Source of the DNA: Anthropogastromicrobium sp963652495
GTDB lineage: Bacteria; Bacillota; Clostridia; Lachnospirales; Lachnospiraceae
Assembly: GCA_963652495.1 (NCBI GenBank)
Contig: CAVJTU010000004.1
Location: 6,825-70,824 of the forward strand
Direction: 5' to 3'
DNA: 64,000 nucleotides
The first letter of the stretch is position 1. Each line of letters starts with the position of its first letter. The translations under genes and the position numbers were made by a program. Under the pieces are notes generated by a model, which saw nothing but the letters and a program-made list of their open reading frames with translations, was not told the origin of the DNA and made no database searches. This document shows, piece by piece, positions 59,541 to 64,000 of the stretch.

Positions 59541-59945
59541 ATGCTTACAACGCTAATTTTGTGTATGGTGTTGGATTATCTAACAGGAATGATAGTGGCG
59601 GGTATCTTTCATAAGAGTAAGAAGTCTGCACAGGGAGGTCTGGAAAGTAGAAGCGGATGGAAGGGATTATGTAGAAAGGGTGTTTCATTACTGATTGTGT
59701 TGGTGGCCTACCGTCTTGATTTGATTGCTGGAACTGATTTTATCTGTAATGCAGTAATGGCAGCTTATCTTATGAATGAATTATTGTCTATTATGGAAAA
59801 TATCGGTCTTATGGGAATACCAATACCAAAGGTTTTATCTGGTGCAATTGATCTTCTTAAACAGAAAAGTGAAGTAGATGAAACAAGTGATAGAAATACA
59901 AAAGATACAAATAGGCAATCACAGGTATTCGAAGATGAAAATTGA
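59541..59945 (+). CDS. Phage-type holin (toxin secretion/lysis holin family), N-terminally short
   Basis: The 134-residue product starts MLTTLILCMVLDYLTGMIVAG and continues SGWKGLCRKGVSLLIVLVAY and IPIPKVLSGAIDLLKQK, as in the phage_holin_4 family. Family members usually have another 25-30 residues, including a first hydrophobic stretch, before this point, so the N-terminus is probably lost at a deletion joining it to the SH3 remnant 8 bp upstream. ATG 59541 follows AGGTGCGCA; a TTG at 59493 would read the SH3 remnant out of frame. Confidence 0.75.
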   Translation: MLTTLILCMVLDYLTGMIVAGIFHKSKKSAQGGLESRSGWKGLCRKGVSLLIVLVAYRLDLIAGTDFICNAVMAAYLMNELLSIMENIGLMGIPIPKVLSGAIDLLKQKSEVDETSDRNTKDTNRQSQVFEDEN

Positions 59946-59993
59946 ATATAGTAAATGACAAAAAAGTATTTAAGAATTGGAGGAAATTTTATT

Positions 59994-61061
59994 ATGACAG
60001 GAACAGAAGCTGCTTTAGCAGCAAAAAGATATGCGAATGCATATAAGTATATTTATGGTGCAAAAGGAGAATTATGTAGTAGTGCACATATTGAGGAATT
60101 AATTGCGCAGAGTCCAACATATTTTAGCGATGAGCAGAAAAAGACTGCTGCACGTGCAAAGGCGGGATCTTATTGTGCAGACTGTTCGGGTTTTGTATGT
60201 ATTTGTTCGGGATATTCTCAGTATGGGTCTTATGCATTATTTGATATTGCTGAGAAAAAATATCCGTTAACAAAAGAAAATGGAAAAGTTTTTGCTAATG
60301 GAACATTTATTCCATTAGGAGCAATCGTATGGAAACCTGGACATGTTGGTATTTATGTTGGAAATCAGGTTGTAATTGAAGCACGAAGCGAATTGGTAGA
60401 TGTGGAAACAAACTCAATTGGATCTAGAGATTTTACCTATTGTCTTCTTTTACCGGGAATTGAATATATCGCAAATCCGAATGATACCGCAGTAGTCAAT
60501 GTTGATTTTCCGTATGAAAACGATTACAAGAAATGGACAGGAAAGATTGTTAATGCTCCTATTGTAGTTCCACAGGTTTCAACATCGAATAAGCAGGCAG
60601 CAGTTGGTTTTGGAATGTTAAATAATGGAACACAGGTGACTGTAGTAGGCGTAGATGGTGATTATTATAGAATCCAGTCTGTTCTTGGTAGCTATGGCTA
60701 TGTATATTCTTATTATATTGGAACTTTAAATGCTGCTAATTATGAGAATCAGTATAATCAGTGGACTGGGAGTGCAAATAGCACAACAGGAGTTGTAAAT
60801 ATTCGAACTGGTCCGTCAACAACATACGAGCAGCATAGTGATGTACCATCAGTAGCGAATGGAGGAACCTTTGATGTACTTGGAGAGGTCCTTGGAAATT
60901 CAGATAATCGATTATGGTATTATGTAAGAATTTTAGGCCAGTATTATGGATATGTAAGAAGTGATCTGGTATCACGTCAAATTATGGTTAGCTACACACC
61001 GTGGATTGGAGAAGCAAAGAGTAGTACAGGAACGGTTAATATTCGACAGCTCCAACTGTAA
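59994..61061 (+). CDS. NlpC/P60-type peptidase with SH3 repeats (first segment of a frameshifted gene)
   Basis: The 355-residue segment has an NlpC/P60 domain (about 1-160) with catalytic Cys in YCADCSGFV, His in PGHVGIYVG and a polar third residue near VVIEARS. Bacterial SH3 repeats follow, e.g. STTGVVNIRTGPST ... YYGYVRSDLV. It stops at 61061 inside the third repeat (GTVNIR then QLQL), where one missing base near 61045 breaks a frame that otherwise continues to 62746. It probably cleaves peptidoglycan peptides. ATG 59994 follows GGAGGAAATTTTATT; no signal peptide, so export would need the adjacent holin. Confidence 0.85.
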   Translation: MTGTEAALAAKRYANAYKYIYGAKGELCSSAHIEELIAQSPTYFSDEQKKTAARAKAGSYCADCSGFVCICSGYSQYGSYALFDIAEKKYPLTKENGKVFANGTFIPLGAIVWKPGHVGIYVGNQVVIEARSELVDVETNSIGSRDFTYCLLLPGIEYIANPNDTAVVNVDFPYENDYKKWTGKIVNAPIVVPQVSTSNKQAAVGFGMLNNGTQVTVVGVDGDYYRIQSVLGSYGYVYSYYIGTLNAANYENQYNQWTGSANSTTGVVNIRTGPSTTYEQHSDVPSVANGGTFDVLGEVLGNSDNRLWYYVRILGQYYGYVRSDLVSRQIMVSYTPWIGEAKSSTGTVNIRQLQL

Positions 61062-61069
61062 ATAGTTCA

Positions 61070-62746
61070 TTGTCAGGAGTTTTAACAGCGCTGAGCAATG
61101 GAAATACAGTAACCGTAACAGGTGAAACAAGAGGAAGTGATGGAATGGTTTGGTATGCGGTTTCTGTCGGAGGAAGACATGCAGGATATTGTAGATCAGA
61201 TCTGATTACTCCATATGTTAAAGATTATTATGTTGAATGGGAAGGTTTAATTAAGACATCAACTGGTTCAGCAAATTTACGAACGGCAGCATCTAGTAGT
61301 GCTGCGAAAGTAACTGGAAGTCCATATGCGAACGGAACCAATGTACACGTATTCGGGGAAGTAACAGGTGCAGATGGATATGTTTGGTATCATTTAAGCG
61401 TAGAAAATAAGTATGTCGGATATTGTCGTTGCGATTTGGTGGTAACAACCACAGATTACCCTAACTGGTGGGGAAAAGCGAATACAACAACAGGAACATT
61501 GAATATTCGATCAGGTGCAGGTACTGAATATAGTTTGATTTCAGGATGCCCTAATGTAAAAAATGGAACGCAGATGAAGGTAACAGGACAGGTTTGCGGA
61601 AGCGATGGCAATGTATGGTATAAAGTGACAGTAAATGGTACTTATAAAGGCTACGTAAACGGAAAACTTGTTATTCCTGTAAATACGGTCGCCTATTCAT
61701 CATGGATTGGTTGTGCTCGAAGTACAACTGGAACTGTTAATGTAAGATCACAGGCATCTACTACATCAGCAGTAATCAGCGGCTATCCACAGTTAAAAAA
61801 TGGAGATTGTTTTGATGTTGTTAATCAGGTAGCAGGAACCGATGGTTATTTGTGGTTTTATGTGCGAATTATGAATCTTTATTATGGATATATTCGTTCT
61901 GATTTGGTTTCGCATGGTGTAATCAAAGAAAATACTGGTGGATATGCAAGTTGGACAGGTATTGCTAAAAGTACAACTGGAACTGTTAATATTCGATCAG
62001 GTGCCGGAACTGGAACAGCAATTGTAAAGGCATTAAAAAATGGAGATGGAGTGGAAGTCATTGGTACAGCTAAGGGAACAGATGGATATGTCTGGTACCA
62101 AGTAAAGTGTGGTAATGTCAACGGATATGTTCGCTCAGATTTGGTGATTCACATGAGTAATGTAATTGACCCACCAGAATCGTCAACCGATCCTGTGGTT
62201 AAAGCAACAATATTTCCGTATAAAAGAAATGGTGTAGTTATTTGTGCTACCGCATTAAAAGAGACCACTAATGCAACTTCGGAAGACAGAAGGCAGATGC
62301 CCATTGGAACTTATGTAGCGATTACGCAGCTAATTGTCTTAGCAGATGGAAGTAAATGGCTCAATTGCACATATGATACCATTACTGGATATATTGAGGA
62401 ACAGAATGTTAATGTTTTTCCTAGTGAAGAATGGTGTGGCGGTGCTAGCTATCGAGATTTATCAAAACATTCTTTCGAGCATAAAGATTATGGAGTATTT
62501 GAATGCCGTGAATGCGGATATCATGTTGATGAAACGATATATTATTACTACATGATATCAAAAGTATTTGAAAATATCTATGATAAGTTTCATTTTCCTG
62601 AAGAACTTAAGAAACAATTAAATTTCAGTTCTTCATTAGGGGAGATTTCAGTTACATATCCACTGACTCCATACATAGATATAACAGTATCTGAGAGTGC
62701 AAGCTTTGATACAAATTCAGATGGTGCTTTTACATTTACTTTTTGA
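61070..62746 (+). CDS. SH3-repeat segment of the frameshifted NlpC/P60 protein
   Basis: The 558-codon frame has no good start or ribosome site of its own; it continues the third SH3 repeat of the preceding frame. It carries four more clear repeats (STTGTLNIRSGAGT, STTGTVNVRSQAST, STTGTVNIRSGAGT and a divergent STGSANLRTAAS) and a degenerate one. Then comes a small Cys/His region (HKDYGVFECRECGYH, possibly metal-binding) and the start of a C-terminal domain. It stops at 62744-62746 at a run of five T; removing one T would let the frame run on to 63200. Confidence 0.8.
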   Translation: MSGVLTALSNGNTVTVTGETRGSDGMVWYAVSVGGRHAGYCRSDLITPYVKDYYVEWEGLIKTSTGSANLRTAASSSAAKVTGSPYANGTNVHVFGEVTGADGYVWYHLSVENKYVGYCRCDLVVTTTDYPNWWGKANTTTGTLNIRSGAGTEYSLISGCPNVKNGTQMKVTGQVCGSDGNVWYKVTVNGTYKGYVNGKLVIPVNTVAYSSWIGCARSTTGTVNVRSQASTTSAVISGYPQLKNGDCFDVVNQVAGTDGYLWFYVRIMNLYYGYIRSDLVSHGVIKENTGGYASWTGIAKSTTGTVNIRSGAGTGTAIVKALKNGDGVEVIGTAKGTDGYVWYQVKCGNVNGYVRSDLVIHMSNVIDPPESSTDPVVKATIFPYKRNGVVICATALKETTNATSEDRRQMPIGTYVAITQLIVLADGSKWLNCTYDTITGYIEEQNVNVFPSEEWCGGASYRDLSKHSFEHKDYGVFECRECGYHVDETIYYYYMISKVFENIYDKFHFPEELKKQLNFSSSLGEISVTYPLTPYIDITVSESASFDTNSDGAFTFTF

Positions 62747-62762
62747 GGATAACAAGCTTAAA

Positions 62763-63200
62763 ATGGATAATGTTAAAATTGCATGGGGAGACTTTTACGC
62801 AACATTGTCAGATTGGGGTATTAGTGACACATTGGATATTGATCAATTAGCACTTGCGGTTGGATATGGTAATATAGAAACCAAATATACAGTAAGTCCT
62901 ACCCAAATTGAAATTGAATTTTCAATTTCATTTCCAATTGGTGATAAATGTACTGGAAATATTGACATTACGTATACCTTTAAAAATCAAGGACAGTTGA
63001 ACCAGAATCAGTTAGCACTTTATGGGGAATTGGTAAAGGTTCCAGAAATGTCAACATGGCCACGTGAGCAGCAAGATGGAGCGAATATTTTAGGGGGTAT
63101 TGTTGCTACAGGAGCAATAATTACAATTGGTGCTGTGGCTTCATTTTTTATGCCAGAAGGAGCCCTTGCAATATTAATAGCGTTGGTATTAACGGCGTAG
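62763..63200 (+). CDS. C-terminal segment of the frameshifted protein, with a membrane tail
   Basis: The 145-residue frame starting MDNVKIAWGDFYATLSDWG is beta-rich and ends with a hydrophobic stretch (about 108-142, GGIVATGAIITIGAVASF onward). It joins naturally to the preceding frame (GAFTFTF then EDNKLKMDN) if one T is removed at 62740-62744. It could also start independently at ATG 62763, since GAGGAT lies 12 nt upstream. I recognise no family. As part of one protein it would be the effector-like C-terminus. Confidence 0.65.
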   Translation: MDNVKIAWGDFYATLSDWGISDTLDIDQLALAVGYGNIETKYTVSPTQIEIEFSISFPIGDKCTGNIDITYTFKNQGQLNQNQLALYGELVKVPEMSTWPREQQDGANILGGIVATGAIITIGAVASFFMPEGALAILIALVLTA

Positions 63201-63240
63201 TGCTTGTCAATTTGTAAATACGATTGAGTATATGTAAAAA

Positions 63241-63281
63241 CCATGGGATGTAAGCTAAAACAATTAGGTTACATCCCATGG
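63241..63281 (-). terminator. Terminator of the second YcxB-like gene
   Basis: The same 13-bp stem and loop as 57890-57930, with a U-run in the leftward direction. Confidence 0.88.
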
Positions 63282-63290
63282 CGCGTTTAA

Positions 63291-63863
63291 TTATATAAGA
63301 TCATATAAGTATAAATCAATATAATAGTTGACTTGTTCCAGTTCTTCTGGAGTTAACTGTTTCGTATCAATAAGTACAAGACATACCAGATTCTTTTTAT
63401 CGCCAGTCAGGAAAAAAATCATGTCATTTTCAATAACGACATTGGAAATTTTATCTGTAGCAAATTCTTTTTCCAATCCAGTTATCAGAGATCTGTAGAT
63501 AATACAATCAGCTTTAAAAAAGTATTCTAGTTGACATCCGGTATTTTTTTTAAAGATTTTCAATGTTTTTCTGAGTACGATATACTTATAGTTTATAAGA
63601 ATTACGATAAGCATAATCAGAGCAACAATGAGAATGCTAGGCATTACAATGTCTATAAATCTTAAAGTGAAGTGATATTTTACATAGATATAGAAACTAT
63701 ATGCCAAAGATATAGCGCCAAAGAGAATCCAGAAAATAGCGATAACTTTTAAAATTTTGATCCGCTTAAATTTTTTTGAAACAATTTCCCAGATTGAATC
63801 TATATAACGTTTAATCAAATCGGGGGTTAGTGTAGTTGAAATAAAAAACTCTTCCATTCGCAA
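63291..63863 (-). CDS. YcxB-like membrane protein, copy 2
   Basis: The 190-residue paralogue of the gene at 57.9 kb has the same length and identical first 20 residues (MRMEEFFISTTLTPDLIKRY). It has two hydrophobic segments in a diverged middle (21-95), and a near-identical C-terminal domain (TGCQLEYFFKADCIIYRSLI onward). The upstream and downstream DNA, including terminator and ribosome site, is also duplicated. It may protect against, or work with, the adjacent NlpC/SH3 protein; this is inference. Confidence 0.8.
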   Translation of the reverse strand: MRMEEFFISTTLTPDLIKRYIDSIWEIVSKKFKRIKILKVIAIFWILFGAISLAYSFYIYVKYHFTLRFIDIVMPSILIVALIMLIVILINYKYIVLRKTLKIFKKNTGCQLEYFFKADCIIYRSLITGLEKEFATDKISNVVIENDMIFFLTGDKKNLVCLVLIDTKQLTPEELEQVNYYIDLYLYDLI

Positions 63864-63892
63864 TATCTCCTTGTTAAAAAACTCTTATTGAT

Positions 63893-64000
63893 ATGATGTT
63901 GGGGGTCAAAAGGCATTTTGACCCCTTTGATACCAGATTGCTGCGTGCTTTGCACTCTCGCAATCTTCAAAAACATTCGTAATCTTGATCATGTTTTTGG
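63893..64000. repeat. Interspersed palindromic repeat A, copy 7 (runs off the window)
   Basis: Reverse orientation: ATGATGTTGGGGGTCAAAAG, CATTTTGACCCCTTTGATAC, then CAGATTGCTGCGTGCTTTGC, matching the right halves of copies 3 and 4. It abuts the second YcxB-like gene's upstream region. Confidence 0.85.

Noticed and set aside
62697..62762. ATG 62697 as the start of an independent gene
   Set aside because: It lies inside the previous frame with no ribosome site; the meaningful sequence begins after the T-run.

Overview
The window is the replication-origin region of a low-to-medium GC Firmicute chromosome, most likely a gut Lachnospiraceae (Agathobacter, Roseburia or Coprococcus-like). The evidence is the gene order yaaA-dnaN-dnaA / oriC / rpmH-rnpA-yidD-yidC-jag-mnmE-mnmG-rsmG-parA-parB, the presence of DUF3881 and DUF4446 proteins, and Gram-positive promoters and ribosome binding sites. 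I could not run searches, so the species is not assigned.

Layout. 1-3.4 kb: leftward yaaA (partial), dnaN and dnaA, with a bipartite oriC (DnaA boxes, a TAG-trio unwinding element between dnaA and dnaN, and a large box cluster upstream of dnaA). 3.4-14 kb: a possible structured RNA, then the rightward ribosomal protein/RNase P/membrane insertion/tRNA modification genes and the ParAB chromosome segregation system with five palindromic parS sites (a sixth lies before serS). 14-20 kb: HAD phosphatase, serS, DUF3881 protein, tRNA-Arg, an esterase and a MATE pump. 20.5-25.7 kb: a signalling operon made of a LytS-like/SpoIIE phosphatase/RsbW-type ATPase fusion, a STAS protein, a small RelA/SpoT-like hydrolase and a STAS-kinase fusion. 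25.9-31 kb: hcp with a divergent Crp/Fnr regulator, an LD-carboxypeptidase and a sodium symporter.

31.1-33.4 kb is the most unusual part. Two winged-helix genes, one resembling plasmid replication initiators, stand next to a 790-bp non-coding array. It contains 24 palindromes of the form CTGCA-N5-TGCAG in six groups of four (spaced 21-22 bp), alternating with 16 copies of TTATCCCCA (five triplets spaced 11-12 bp, plus one). TTATCCCCA also occurs among the DnaA boxes of oriC, so the array looks like a DnaA-titration or initiation-control locus, or a remnant replicon origin.

33.5-40.2 kb: a LacI regulator, a sugar ABC transporter (binding protein and two permeases, no ATPase) and an amylosucrase-like GH13 enzyme, probably one sugar-use locus. 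40.5-49.8 kb: aminotransferase, HD hydrolase, an ammonium transporter fused to a PII domain with an attenuator-like leader, glutamate racemase, a membrane glycerophosphodiesterase, a cysteine desulfidase and an Lrp regulator. 50-56.7 kb: an oligopeptide transporter operon (oppABCDF) behind a structured leader. 56.8-64 kb: a hydrolase, then an AT-rich island bounded by two copies of a YcxB-like gene. It holds a XRE regulator, the remains of a SleB/SH3 protein, a truncated holin, and an NlpC/P60 plus SH3-repeat protein broken by two compensating frameshifts.

Two families of palindromic interspersed repeats occur throughout the right-hand 48 kb, several touching stop codons or lying between convergent genes.
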